The notes under the pieces: model-generated | Databases searched by the model: none | What the model saw: only the letters and a program-made list of their open reading frames with translations | Told to the model about the DNA's origin: nothing | Shown here: positions 14,511 through 25,193 of the stretch, piece by piece | Layout of the letters: every line of letters starts with the position of its first letter | How positions within the stretch are numbered: the first letter of the stretch is position 1 | Translations under genes and position numbers: made by a program | NCBI RefSeq assembly: GCF_039539005.1 | Contig: NZ_BAABCP010000001.1 | Location: 2,108,001 to 2,172,000 of the forward strand | Direction: 5' to 3' | DNA length: 64,000 nucleotides | From: Microbacterium soli | Lineage (GTDB): Bacteria > Actinomycetota > Actinomycetes > Actinomycetales > Microbacteriaceae

Positions 14511-15101
14511 GTGCCCCAGCCTCCCCGCGACCGATTCGACGACGTCCCCCGCACCGGAGGGCGCGTCGGTGCGCACCGCGCCGAGCAGCCGGGCATCAAC
14601 GGCCCGGTCACCCTGCTGTGGTCCGCAGCGATCGCGCTGGTGCTCATCGCCGCGGGCATCTTCATCTCCCTCGTGCTGATGGGCAGGATCGACCCGTTCG
14701 GCACAGCCGCGCCCGCCGAGCCCCAGCAGACGCAGGGCGTGCTGGCCGAGGTCGACACCTCCTATCGGGTGCTCATCCTCAACGCCACGCCCCAGGCCGG
14801 TGCCGTCGCCACCGTCCGGAAGACGCTCATCGACCACGGATGGCAGGAGTCGGACGTGCTCGGCAACGGAGGGTCGACGTCGGAGTTCCCCGAGACGACG
14901 GTGTTCTACGTGGAGAAGGCGGACGAGGCGGCGGCACTGGGCGTGGCCGAGCTGCTGGGCGGTGTGAAGGCCGAGCAGAGCGACCACTACGCGCCGCTCA
15001 ATGTCAGCGGGTCCCCCCAGCTGACCGTCGTGATCGGCATGGACCGGGTGGAGACCGCGGAGCCCTCGCCGGGCGGCGGGGAGGAGACTCCGGCGGGCTG
15101 A
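14511..15101 (+). CDS. LytR C-terminal-domain membrane protein
   Basis: 196 aa. A cytoplasmic N-terminus of about 30 residues precedes one membrane helix (VTLLWSAAIALVLIAAGIF, near 33-55). The extracellular part VLILNATPQAGAVATVRKTLIDHGWQESDVL matches the LytR_C domain found alone or attached to LCP cell-wall ligases. The tail is Gly/Pro/Glu-rich. The GTG start lies 6 nt after TAGCAT, so the mRNA is probably leaderless. The role in the cell envelope is inferred from the family. Confidence 0.8.
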   Translation: MPQPPRDRFDDVPRTGGRVGAHRAEQPGINGPVTLLWSAAIALVLIAAGIFISLVLMGRIDPFGTAAPAEPQQTQGVLAEVDTSYRVLILNATPQAGAVATVRKTLIDHGWQESDVLGNGGSTSEFPETTVFYVEKADEAAALGVAELLGGVKAEQSDHYAPLNVSGSPQLTVVIGMDRVETAEPSPGGGEETPAG

Positions 15102-15132
15102 TCCGCGCTGGGCGAACTCCGACTGCCGACGG

Positions 15133-15159
15133 CTTGCACTCTCATGGGTCGAGTGCCAG
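15133..15159. promoter_or_regulatory. Upstream CIRCE-like element
   Basis: CTTGCACTC-N9-GAGTGCCAG matches the CIRCE consensus at 7 of 9 positions in each half. It overlaps a TTGCAC -35-like hexamer (15134-15139). Confidence 0.7.
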
Positions 15160-15167
15160 ACTGAGTA

Positions 15168-16849
<1,682 letters not shown>

Positions 16850-16868
16850 GTCCGGCTGATCGACAGAC

Positions 16869-16900
16869 GGAACGCCCCCTGCTCCGACAGGGGGCGTTCC
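16869..16900 (+). terminator. Hairpin after groEL
   Basis: A 13-bp perfect stem, GGAACGCCCCCTG pairing with CAGGGGGCGTTCC, with a 6-nt loop. There is no T-tract. It may serve both groEL and the convergent WXG100 gene. Confidence 0.7.
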
Positions 16901-16931
16901 GCGTCCTACGGGCGCTGAACCCGGTGGCACA

Positions 16932-17219
16932 TCAGTGGAACAGGCTCGCGGAGTACTGGTCCGCGTCGGCGTACTGACTCGCCGCCGAACCCAGCGCGGT
17001 GCTGATGGATGCCAGCACCTGCTCGACGTGCATCTGCGCACCGCGCCACTGCTCGCTGCACTGCTGGAAAGCCAGCGATGCCGAACCGGTCCAGGACGAC
17101 TGCAGCTGGGTCAACTGCGTCATCAGCGCGGCCGACTCGCTCTGCAGCCGCTCCATGGTGCCGCGGGCGGCGCCATGCGCCGCAAGGACCGCGTCGGTGT
17201 CGACGGTGAAGACGGACAT
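16932..17219 (-). CDS. WXG100-family protein (EsxA-like)
   Basis: 95 aa, the typical length. Two amphipathic helices are separated by the W43-x-G45 turn (SSWTGSASLAF). Members are dimeric substrates of type VII (ESX-like) secretion. No EccC ATPase or other ESX component is present in this window, so the partner locus must be elsewhere. An AGGAGAT ribosome site lies upstream of the ATG. Confidence 0.9.
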   Translation of the reverse strand: MSVFTVDTDAVLAAHGAARGTMERLQSESAALMTQLTQLQSSWTGSASLAFQQCSEQWRGAQMHVEQVLASISTALGSAASQYADADQYSASLFH

Positions 17220-17334
17220 GGGATCTCCTCTCGATGGGCTTCCGACACTAGAAGCTCACGATCGCTCGGGAGGCGGGGATCCCGGCATCCGTGCACAACC
17301 GGCGCGCATCGCCGATTGTGCAGGGCCAACGGGC

Positions 17335-19050
17335 TCAGAGATCCAGCTTGTCCAGCGGCTGCGTCTCCTCGAGAAGATGCGCGGGCGTCGCCTGCGGCGG
17401 GGCGAGCGGCAGCGACACGATGAACGTCGCCCCGCCGCCCGGGGTCTCCTCCACGCGCACCGAACCCCGCAGCGACTCCACGATCGACGCCACGATCGCC
17501 AGCCCCAGTCCGGCACCGCCGGTCTCCCTCGCGCGGGACGTGTCGGCGCGCCAGAAGCGCTCGAAGATGTGCTCGCGGATCTGCGGGGGGATGCCCTCGC
17601 CGTGGTCGACGATCGCGATCGTGCCGATGCCGCGGCGACGGTCCGCACCCACGACGATCTCGATCGGCCCGTTCTGGGGGGAGAACCGGCGGGCATTGCC
17701 CAGCAGGTTGGTGACCACCTGGCGCACCTTGTTCTCCTCGCCCAGCACGATCGGAGGCGTGCGCACGGGAGCATCCGTCGCCTCAGTGAAGTCGATCGAC
17801 GGCACGACGGGCGCGGGGGCGGTCCTGGCCCGTCGCCGCAGCCGGCCCAGTGGGCGCGCGGCGCGGCCGGGGGGCGATGGCGGGGGAGTCGTGGCGGGCG
17901 GGCCCGCGGGGCGGGTGGGTGCGGGTTCCCCGGCATCGGCGGTGGTGTCGATCACGGTGATGGTGCGCCCGGGCGACGCGACCCGGAGGTCCAGCGCCGC
18001 ATCGCGCGCCACCGGCCGCAGATCGATGGGGGTGATCTGAAGCTCCTTCTCGCGCTCCTCGTCCAGGCGTGCGAGGGCGAGAAGGTCCTCGACGAGCACG
18101 CCCATCCGGATCGCCTCCTTCTCGATGCGCTCCATGGCCCTGGCGGTGTCCTCATCGCCCCTGATGGCACCCATCCGGTACAACTCGGCGTACCCGCGCA
18201 CGCTCACCAGGGGCGTGCGCAGCTCATGGCTGGCATCGCCGATGAACCGGCGCATGTTCTGCACGGTGCGGTCGCGCTGCGCGAGGGAGCGGTCCACGCG
18301 GTCCAGCATGGTGTTGATGGCGGAGTTCAGTCGCCCCACCTCGGTGGTCGGCTCCAGGTCCGTCAGCCGCTGGCTGAAGTCCCCGGCGGCGATGGCCATG
18401 GCCGTGGATTCCACGTGACCCAGCCGCCGGAACGTCAGGGTCACCAGCCCGCGGATGAGCAGCGCCGCCAGCAGCACGATGATGAGCGCGACCGTCGTGT
18501 ACACCGCCACATAGGTGCCGACGATGCGGTCGGCCTCCTCCAGAGGCAGCGCGACGACCTGCACGTACAGCAGGCTCTGCGAGGTCTGGGCCGGCTGCGG
18601 CGACACCGCCGCGTGGAACTCCAGTCCGTCCGGCCCGCTCAGCGGGATGATCTGGTCCTCCCTGGCTTTCGCGCGCTGCAGGGTGAAGGTCTCGGGGAAG
18701 TCCGGCCGGCGCTCGGCGGACTGGCCTCCCGCCTGCGCGATCGGCGTGCCGTCGGCCTGGTAGAACGCGACGACGACGTCGGTCGATCGCGGGGCGTCCG
18801 ACGCGGGATCGAACCGCAGCTGCCCGTCGACGGGGGAGACGTCGAAGAACCGATCGGCCTGTCCGCTCGTGGCCAGCGCGGGCAGCTGCGCGTCGATGTT
18901 GTTGATCATGGCGCTGCGCAGGATGGGGACGGTTCCGATGCCCGCGACCATGAGGCCGAGCACGAGCACGGCGACGGTGACGCCGGTCACCTTCGCGCGC
19001 AGGCTGATCCGCCGCCACCACCGGGTGACGGAGTCGGATCCGTTCGTCAT
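17335..19050 (-). CDS. Sensor histidine kinase
   Basis: 571 aa. TM1 is near 19-45, an extracellular sensor region covers about 46-177, TM2 is near 178-203 and HAMP follows. The phospho-acceptor is H275 (DASHELRTPL). The N box lies at 446-456 (VTNLLGNARRF), the DHGEGI motif at 482-487, the F box near 496 and the G2 box GGAGLGLAI at 511-519. A Pro/Ala/Arg-rich stretch of about 60 residues (roughly 371-432) is inserted between the dimerisation domain and the ATP lid, which is unusual. It lies 14 bp downstream of its response regulator gene. The signal is unknown. Confidence 0.93.
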   Translation of the reverse strand: MTNGSDSVTRWWRRISLRAKVTGVTVAVLVLGLMVAGIGTVPILRSAMINNIDAQLPALATSGQADRFFDVSPVDGQLRFDPASDAPRSTDVVVAFYQADGTPIAQAGGQSAERRPDFPETFTLQRAKAREDQIIPLSGPDGLEFHAAVSPQPAQTSQSLLYVQVVALPLEEADRIVGTYVAVYTTVALIIVLLAALLIRGLVTLTFRRLGHVESTAMAIAAGDFSQRLTDLEPTTEVGRLNSAINTMLDRVDRSLAQRDRTVQNMRRFIGDASHELRTPLVSVRGYAELYRMGAIRGDEDTARAMERIEKEAIRMGVLVEDLLALARLDEEREKELQITPIDLRPVARDAALDLRVASPGRTITVIDTTADAGEPAPTRPAGPPATTPPPSPPGRAARPLGRLRRRARTAPAPVVPSIDFTEATDAPVRTPPIVLGEENKVRQVVTNLLGNARRFSPQNGPIEIVVGADRRRGIGTIAIVDHGEGIPPQIREHIFERFWRADTSRARETGGAGLGLAIVASIVESLRGSVRVEETPGGGATFIVSLPLAPPQATPAHLLEETQPLDKLDL

Positions 19051-19064
19051 CCCCGCCCTCGTGC

Positions 19065-19757
19065 TCAGGCGGACTTGCCGACCTTGAGCATGTATCCGAA
19101 TCCGCGCTTGGTCTGGATGACGGACTCCTCGGTGTGCGGGTCGATCTTGCGCCGCAGATAGGAGATGTAGCTCTCCACGATGCCGGCGTCGCCGTTGAAG
19201 TCGTATTCCCAGACGTGGTCGAGGATCTGCGCCTTCGACAGCACCCGGTTCGGGTTGAGCATGAGGTACTTCAGCAGCTTGAACTCCGTCGGGCTCAGCT
19301 CGATGGCGGTGCTGCCGACGAACACGTCGTGGGTATCCTGATCCATCGACAGCTCGCCGGCGCGGATGAGCGACTCCTCGTCGGTCTGCATCGTCCTGCG
19401 CAGGATCGCCTGCGCGCGTGCGACGATCTCGTCGAGCGCGAACGGCTTGGTGACGTAGTCATCGCCGCCGGCGTTGAGGCCCTCGATCTTGTCCTGCGTG
19501 TCATCCTTGGCGGTGAGGAAGAGGATGGGGGCGGTGAAACCCGCGCCGCGCAGACGCTTGGTCACGCTGAAGCCGTTCATGTCGGGAAGCATCACGTCGA
19601 GGATGATGAGATCCGGCTCCTCCTCGAGGACGGCGGAGATGGTGGCCGCGCCGTTGGCGACTGTCCTCACCTTGAATCCGGCGAAGCTGAGACCCCTGGA
19701 GAGCAGGTCGCGGATGTTCGGCTCGTCATCGACGACCAGGATGCGCGCATCAGTCAT
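19065..19757 (-). CDS. OmpR-family response regulator
   Basis: 230 aa. The receiver domain has D10/D11, phospho-acceptor D54 (IILDVMLPD) and K104 (YVTKPF). The C-terminal winged helix is complete (ELSPTEFKLLKYLMLNPNRVLSKAQILDHVW...RGFGYMLKV). It is the first gene of the operon with the kinase. CATAAT lies 6 nt upstream of the ATG, so the mRNA may be leaderless. Confidence 0.95.
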   Translation of the reverse strand: MTDARILVVDDEPNIRDLLSRGLSFAGFKVRTVANGAATISAVLEEEPDLIILDVMLPDMNGFSVTKRLRGAGFTAPILFLTAKDDTQDKIEGLNAGGDDYVTKPFALDEIVARAQAILRRTMQTDEESLIRAGELSMDQDTHDVFVGSTAIELSPTEFKLLKYLMLNPNRVLSKAQILDHVWEYDFNGDAGIVESYISYLRRKIDPHTEESVIQTKRGFGYMLKVGKSA

Positions 19758-19871
19758 GCCCCCATTATGGTGACTTCACCCCTGCATGGGCTGATTGCCT
19801 TCGGAGGTGCGGGAGAGCCCGATGCGCCGGGACCTACCGTTCCCGGGCTCCGCAGGGGTAGCATCCGAGCC

Positions 19872-20027
19872 ATGGATGACGACGAGGGCGGCGACAGCGC
19901 CTGCTGGCTCTCGCAGGTGTGCCCGGAGTGCGGCGCCCTGCTCGACGACCTGGCGGCGCCGTGCTGGCGCTGCGGTCTGCGACCGGGTGAGGAGCCACGA
20001 CCCCCTGAACGGCCCGCGACCGTCTGA
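19872..20027 (+). CDS. Small zinc-ribbon protein, 51 aa
   Basis: Two CxxC knuckles (CPEC at 17-20, CWRC at 31-34) 10 residues apart, with a Pro/Glu-rich tail. TAGCAT (19859-19864) is 7 nt before the ATG, as in other leaderless genes here. The zinc-ribbon spacing supports a real protein; partner and function are unknown. Confidence 0.6.
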   Translation: MDDDEGGDSACWLSQVCPECGALLDDLAAPCWRCGLRPGEEPRPPERPATV

Positions 20028-20035
20028 GACGCGGA

Positions 20036-20911
20036 TCAGCGCAGCGGGACGTCGAAGACCAGCGGCACCGCGACCTCCTGCGGCGGGGCGTCGTCCGGGT
20101 ACGTCCCGGTGCCGATGTGCGTCCGCCCGTCGATCGTCAGCTCCACGCGATAGTCGAAGGGGAACCCGCCCAACTCCGCCGCTCGCCTGCCCTCCTCGGC
20201 CGATGCCTGGAACAGCAGCGCCCCCTCGCCCGTGCACTCGGTGCTGCGCGCCGGGGCGACCACGTGCGACGCCCCGTCCGCGGTCGTGACCGTGATCCTC
20301 GCGCCGGCCTCGTCAGGGGCATCCGCGAGGTTCTGCACCATGAGCTCCACGCCGTACGAGTCCGGCACCCCGTCATGGTCGGCGATGAGCGCGAGGGAGG
20401 CTGTGGCGTCCGGGAGCGGACGGTCCTCCGGGGTCGTCCACAGCAGATCCGCCGCGGCATCGCCGGCGCTGCCGCGCGCGAACAGCGACAGCCGGTAGTC
20501 TCCGGCGGGCCCGGCCGGCCGCACCCGCCACCAGCCGTCGCCGGTGTCGCTCACCTCCGCCACGACCGTCCGTCCCGTGCAGATGTCGCCGTCGGAGATC
20601 TGCGTGGCGATCAGCTCGTCGAAGCCTTCGTCGGGGAAGGCCACGAGGAGCTCTGCGGGGGCGCCGATCGACGGCGGATCGGGGTCGACCCCATCCACGC
20701 ATCCGCCCTTCGAGCAGAAGGTGTGCGGCATCAGCCGCAGTTCGGCGCCGTCGTGCCGGATGATGAACGGGCCCGGCCCTGCGCCGTGGACGGGCCCGGC
20801 CTGCGTCGTGGAGGTCGGCGCGGGACCGGGGGCGTGCCCGGGGTCCGCCGCGCAGCCGGCGAGCAGCGCCAGTGCCGCCAGCAGCACGGGCAGGGCTGTT
20901 CGAGTCCGCAT
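20036..20911 (-). CDS. Predicted lipoprotein, 291 aa
   Basis: The ATG at 20911 has a strong AAGGAGG. The N-terminus MRTRTALPVLLAALALLAGC is a lipoprotein signal with lipobox LAGC. The mature protein begins with a Pro/Thr linker, then beta-rich sequence with four more cysteines (FCSKGGC, DICTG, STECTG). The family is not recognised. It is membrane-anchored on the outside of the cell; the role is unknown. Confidence 0.8.
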   Translation of the reverse strand: MRTRTALPVLLAALALLAGCAADPGHAPGPAPTSTTQAGPVHGAGPGPFIIRHDGAELRLMPHTFCSKGGCVDGVDPDPPSIGAPAELLVAFPDEGFDELIATQISDGDICTGRTVVAEVSDTGDGWWRVRPAGPAGDYRLSLFARGSAGDAAADLLWTTPEDRPLPDATASLALIADHDGVPDSYGVELMVQNLADAPDEAGARITVTTADGASHVVAPARSTECTGEGALLFQASAEEGRRAAELGGFPFDYRVELTIDGRTHIGTGTYPDDAPPQEVAVPLVFDVPLR

Positions 20912-21019
20912 GATCCTCCTTCGGGCGCCATCGCCGTCGTCGGCAGGGTGTCTCACCAGCAGAGTGTCACATCCCCGCCGGAGGTCTCACGGCGTTGCGA
21001 ACTCGTGATGATCGGCCGG

Positions 21020-22660
21020 TCAGGCCGCCAGATCCGTCGCATCCATGATGGTGTAGCTGTACCCCTGCTCGGCGAGGAAACGCTGCCGGTTCTGCGCGTA
21101 GTCCTGATCGATCGTGTCCCGTGCGATGAGGGTGTAGAAGCTCGCCGTGTGGTTCGACTGCTTGGGCCGCAGCAGTCGGCCCAGCCGCTGGGCCTCCTCC
21201 TGGCGTGATCCGAAGGATCCGGACACCTGGATGGCGACGGATGCCTCGGGAAGGTCTACCGAGAAGTTCGCCACCTTCGAGACCACGAGCAGCGAGATCT
21301 CCCCCTCGCGGAACTGCCGGTACAGCTCCTCGCGCTCGTCCACGGGCGTGGAGCCGGTGATCTGCGGCGCGTTCAGCGCCTCGGACAGCTCGTCGAGCTG
21401 ATCCAGGTACTGTCCGATCACGAGGATGCGCTCGTCGGGATGCTGGGCGATCAGCTCGCGCACGGCTCGGATCTTCGCCGGTGCGGATGCCGCGAGCCGG
21501 TAGCGCTCGTCGTCGCTCGCAGCCGCGTACTCCAGGCGGGTGCTGGGCGGCAGATCCACGCGCACCTCGTAGCACGCGGCGGGGGAGATGAAGCCCTGCG
21601 CCTCGATCTGCTTCCACGGGGCGTCGAACCGCTTGGGGCCGATGAGGCTGAACACGTCGCCCTCGCGGCCGTCCTCGCGTACCAGCGTCGCGGTCAGGCC
21701 GATGCGCCGTCGCGCCTGCAGGTCGGCGGTCAGCTTGAACACCGGAGCGGGCAGCAGATGCACCTCGTCGTACACGATGAGCCCCCAGTCCAGGGCATCC
21801 AGCAGCGCCAGGTGGGCGTACTGCCCCTTCCGCTTCGCAGTGAGGATCTGGTAGGTGGCGATCGTGACCGGCTTGACCTCCTTGACCTGGCCGGAGTACT
21901 CGCCGATGTCGTCGGGGGAGAGCGTGGTGCGCTTGAGCAGCTCGTCGCGCCACTGCCGTGCCGAGACCGTGTTGGTCACGAGGATCAGGGTCGTCGCTCC
22001 GGTGGCGGCCATGGCGGCAGCACCGACGATGGTCTTGCCCGCGCCGCACGGCAGCACCACCACGCCCGAGCCCTCCTGGGCGAAAGCAGCCACGGCCGCG
22101 CTCTGGTAGGGGCGCATCGACCAGCCGTTCTCGTCCAGGTTGATCTCGAGCGGGGTGCCGGGCGTGTAGCCGGCGAGGTCCTCGGCGGGCCAGCCGAGCT
22201 TCAGCAGCTCCTGCTTGATCTGTCCGCGCGCCCACGCGTCGATGACGTACCTGTCGGGCGCGGGATGGCCGATCAGCAGCGGCTGGATGCGCTTTCCGCC
22301 CGCCACCTGGGCCAGGACGGCGTCGTCGTCGGAGCGCAGGATCAGCGCGCCCTCAGCATCCCGCTCGATCACCAGACGTCCATAGCGGTTCACGGTCTCG
22401 CGCAGGTCGACGGCGACGGACGACGGCACGGGGAAGCGGGAGAATCGCTCGAGGGTGCCGAGCATCTCCTCGGCCGTATGACCGGCCGCCCGCGCGTTCC
22501 ACAGCCCGAGCCGGGTGATCCGGTACGTGTGGATGTGCTCGGGGGCCCGCTCCAACTCGGCGAAGATCGCCAGCTCGTGACGCGCGGACTCGGCGTCGGC
22601 GTGCGCGACCTCCAGCAGCACGGTGTGATCGCTCTGGACGATCAGGGGGCCATCAGACAT
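21020..22660 (-). CDS. XPB-type DNA repair helicase
   Basis: 546 aa. Walker A PCGAGKT is at 204-210, DEVH box at 298-301, the RED motif of XPB at 328-330, and motif VI QRLGRLLRP near 497. The N-terminal part is the damage-recognition-like domain of bacterial XPB. It acts as a 3'-5' SF2 helicase in repair or transcription-coupled processes. Its usual neighbour, the helicase-associated 561-aa protein, lies just upstream in the same orientation. Confidence 0.95.
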   Translation of the reverse strand: MSDGPLIVQSDHTVLLEVAHADAESARHELAIFAELERAPEHIHTYRITRLGLWNARAAGHTAEEMLGTLERFSRFPVPSSVAVDLRETVNRYGRLVIERDAEGALILRSDDDAVLAQVAGGKRIQPLLIGHPAPDRYVIDAWARGQIKQELLKLGWPAEDLAGYTPGTPLEINLDENGWSMRPYQSAAVAAFAQEGSGVVVLPCGAGKTIVGAAAMAATGATTLILVTNTVSARQWRDELLKRTTLSPDDIGEYSGQVKEVKPVTIATYQILTAKRKGQYAHLALLDALDWGLIVYDEVHLLPAPVFKLTADLQARRRIGLTATLVREDGREGDVFSLIGPKRFDAPWKQIEAQGFISPAACYEVRVDLPPSTRLEYAAASDDERYRLAASAPAKIRAVRELIAQHPDERILVIGQYLDQLDELSEALNAPQITGSTPVDEREELYRQFREGEISLLVVSKVANFSVDLPEASVAIQVSGSFGSRQEEAQRLGRLLRPKQSNHTASFYTLIARDTIDQDYAQNRQRFLAEQGYSYTIMDATDLAA

Positions 22661-22721
22661 AGCTGATCAGTCTACCGCCGCTCTCCCTGGTGCCGCTCCG
22701 GCCCGGCGCCGCTCCGCTCGG

Positions 22722-24407
22722 TCAGCTCTCCAGCACGCGCACCGAGCGGATGCTGCGCACCGGAAGCGTGCGCTCGACATCGGCCGTGCGATCACGCCCT
22801 CGCAGCCGGCCGCCGCCGATGCCGGCGGCCTCCAGCGTCAGCCGCCTCGTCGAGCCGTCGGGCATCGCCACCTCGACGAGCACATGCGCTCGCGCTCGCA
22901 CGGCGGCCTCCAGCTCGCGCCCCAGCCAGGCGGCGTCCGAATCCGGTCCCTGCCGCAGTCTCAGCCGGGCGATCAGCTCGGCGTAGTCCTCGGGATCCGC
23001 CGGCGCCGCGGGCGCGACGCGGCGCCGCCGCGAGGCGACGGTCGTCCCGTACCGGTCGACCAGTGTGGCCGGATAGCGGGCGTCCGACAGCGCCCATGCG
23101 ACGGTCTCCGCGCTGACTCGGGAGACCAGGTGGTCGCCGGATCGGACCAGGCCCATCGGGCGCAGATTGCGGTCCACCTCGATGGCCTCGAGCAGGTGGG
23201 CGTCGACGCTGGCCACGATCGTGCCGCCGGTGGGATCGGGGCCCACGCGCACGAGGCCGTGCCGGGCTGCCGTCTGCGAGACGAGGTACTCCAGCGGCTG
23301 GGGCAGACCGGTCAGCGACAGCTCGCGCAGGAACGAGAGGATGCTCTGCTCGTCCTCACCATCCACGAGCGCGCGTGCGATGGAGTCGGGGGTGAACCGG
23401 TAGGAGGACACCTGAGCCGTCGACTCGTGCTCGGTCATCTTGCGCAGCCTGGTGTCGAGGGCGGGCTGCAGTGGACCGGGAGCGATGGCCGTGAGATCGT
23501 TCTGCAGGAAGATCCGATCGACCTCCGTCGGCAGCAGGGCTTCCAGGGCGGCGGTCTCGACACGGTCGCCCTGGCGCGCGGGTCTCGCCCAGGACGGCTC
23601 CGCATCGTCCTCGGTGCGCAGGCCCAGAAGCACGAGGAGGCGCTGGAGCCCACGCGCCCGGTCGGGCCAGGCGTCGTCCCACGGATGCGCGCCCTCCCAG
23701 GCGTCCGGCGGGAGCCAGCCCGCGCCCGATCGGACACCGGCCGGCAGGGCGTCCCGCAGGGCGGTCACCAGCAGGCTCCACCGGGTGCCGAACGAGGCCG
23801 CCAACCACGCTTCAGCAGTCCCGGTCACGCGCAACTCGCGGTCCACGGGCTGTGCGAGCCCGGTGAGCTCGGCGAGAACGCGCAGGTCGTCGACGTCGTC
23901 CTGCACGGCGAGGCGACGCTTCTCTGTGGCGCTCAGCGCCCCGGTCGCGACGAGCGCCAGCGGCGTCGCCTGTGCGACCAGCAGCAGGTCGGCGAGGGCT
24001 CCGACGGTCGTGAAGGCGAGCTCGGCGGCCCGTGCCTCCTCCGCGTCGGAGGCGGATCGCTCCTCGGTCCGCACGGCGCCGGAGACCTCCGGGTGCGCGG
24101 CCACGGCCGCTGCCACCGGAGCCGGGACGCGGCCCTGCGCATCGAGGAGGCCGGTGCCGACGAGCAGGGCCCGGTCCCCGGCATCCGCACCGCCCCGCGT
24201 CGCGGCGACCAGAGCACGCGCCTGGTCGCGGGTGAGCGCCGCCAGCCCCCGTTCGATCGAGGCGGGCTCCAGCAGCGCCTCGGCGGCGTCGAAGAAGTCG
24301 TTCCAGTCCGCATCGGGGCGCACGCCGCGCACTCGCAGCAGCGCGGCGAGCTCCGCATCGCTCGCCGCGGCCAGTCCATCGGCCAGCGGGCGGGCGTGCG
24401 TGCTCAT
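22722..24407 (-). CDS. Helicase-associated (XPB/Ssl2-like) domain protein
   Basis: 561 aa. This large actinobacterial protein regularly sits next to bacterial XPB. It starts MSTHARPLADGLAAASDAELAALLRVRGVRPD; the middle contains LQNDLTAIAPGPLQPALD and the SYRFTPDSIARALVDG motif of the helicase C-terminal-like family; the end contains a WYL-like strand (LVEVAMPDGSTRRLTLEAAGIGG, shown in part). No Walker motifs are visible. It probably works with XPB in repair. Confidence 0.85.
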   Translation of the reverse strand: MSTHARPLADGLAAASDAELAALLRVRGVRPDADWNDFFDAAEALLEPASIERGLAALTRDQARALVAATRGGADAGDRALLVGTGLLDAQGRVPAPVAAAVAAHPEVSGAVRTEERSASDAEEARAAELAFTTVGALADLLLVAQATPLALVATGALSATEKRRLAVQDDVDDLRVLAELTGLAQPVDRELRVTGTAEAWLAASFGTRWSLLVTALRDALPAGVRSGAGWLPPDAWEGAHPWDDAWPDRARGLQRLLVLLGLRTEDDAEPSWARPARQGDRVETAALEALLPTEVDRIFLQNDLTAIAPGPLQPALDTRLRKMTEHESTAQVSSYRFTPDSIARALVDGEDEQSILSFLRELSLTGLPQPLEYLVSQTAARHGLVRVGPDPTGGTIVASVDAHLLEAIEVDRNLRPMGLVRSGDHLVSRVSAETVAWALSDARYPATLVDRYGTTVASRRRRVAPAAPADPEDYAELIARLRLRQGPDSDAAWLGRELEAAVRARAHVLVEVAMPDGSTRRLTLEAAGIGGGRLRGRDRTADVERTLPVRSIRSVRVLES

Positions 24408-24411
24408 CGGA

Positions 24412-24687
24412 TCAGCCCCGCCTGTTCGCGCGTCCCCTGCGCACGAAGGTGATCACGAGCAGCGCGATGATCAGCAGGAAGGCCAGCGGGAGGCCGAACA
24501 GCGGGACAGCGGCCAGGAAGGGCCACACGCCGGTGCCGAACGCAGCCTGGTCCATGCCCGTCGCCGTGCCGATGATGATGGCGAAGAAGCAGATGATGGA
24601 TGCCGCGGCCAGGGCCAGCGCCGTGTACGCGAGGTAGCGGTCCAGTCGGCCGATCGCCGCTTCGGGACTGTCGTCTTGCTTTCTCAT
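24412..24687 (-). CDS. Small integral membrane protein, 91 aa
   Basis: Two hydrophobic helices (YLAYTALALAAASIICFFAI; VPLFGLPLAFLLIIALLVITF) flanked by charged ends. TACGCT lies 7 nt upstream of the ATG, consistent with a leaderless start at 24687. It ends 4 bp before the helicase-associated gene, so both are likely co-transcribed. The function is unknown. Confidence 0.75.
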   Translation of the reverse strand: MRKQDDSPEAAIGRLDRYLAYTALALAAASIICFFAIIIGTATGMDQAAFGTGVWPFLAAVPLFGLPLAFLLIIALLVITFVRRGRANRRG

Positions 24688-24812
24688 CCCCCTCAGCGTA
24701 TCTCGCCGTGCAGGGTCACGAGGCATCGCTGTGTCCCCGCGGGAGGCGGGTAGGCTGGTGGAGTCGCGCCGCCGCGCGTCATCAGTACGGTCGATTTCAG
24801 CGAGGTTCTCCC

Positions 24813-25193
24813 ATGCCCACCGGCAAGGTCAGGTTCTACGACGACGAGAAGGGTTTCGGCTTCATCGCATCCGATGACGGCCGGGACGTCTTCCTGCACG
24901 CCTCTGCCCTTCCCGCAGGCGTCTCCGTGCGCAAGAACACGAGGGTGGAGTTCGGGCTCGCCGACGGTCGACGCGGTCCGCAGGCGCTCTCGGTCCGCGT
25001 GCTCGATGCGCCGCCGAGCATCGTGAAGGCGACCCGCAAGCCCGCCGACGACATGGCGATCATCGTCGAGGACCTGGTGCGCCTGCTCGATGAGGTGGGC
25101 GGGGACCTGCGTCGCGGCCGTTATCCGTCCTCGGGGCAGAGCCGCAAGGTCGCCGCCGTCCTGCGCAGGGTAGCCGATGACCTCGACGCCTGA
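24813..25193 (+). CDS. Cold-shock-domain protein with C-terminal extension
   Basis: 126 aa. The cold-shock domain (1-65) has RNP1 KGFGFI (14-19) and RNP2 VFLHAS (26-31), which bind single-stranded nucleic acid. An extension of about 55 residues (IVEDLVRLLDEVGGDL...VLRRVADDL) is helical. It overlaps the DUF3027 gene by 17 bp, a conserved actinobacterial pair. The start at 24813 is fixed by homology to cold-shock proteins. Confidence 0.9.
   Translation: MPTGKVRFYDDEKGFGFIASDDGRDVFLHASALPAGVSVRKNTRVEFGLADGRRGPQALSVRVLDAPPSIVKATRKPADDMAIIVEDLVRLLDEVGGDLRRGRYPSSGQSRKVAAVLRRVADDLDA

Noticed and set aside
16932..17219. Local type VII secretion cluster
   Set aside because: Only a single WXG100 gene is present; no EccC, EccD or mycosin genes are near.
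16999..19161. 720-codon plus-strand open frame
   Set aside because: Antisense to the histidine kinase, whose motifs are complete on the other strand.
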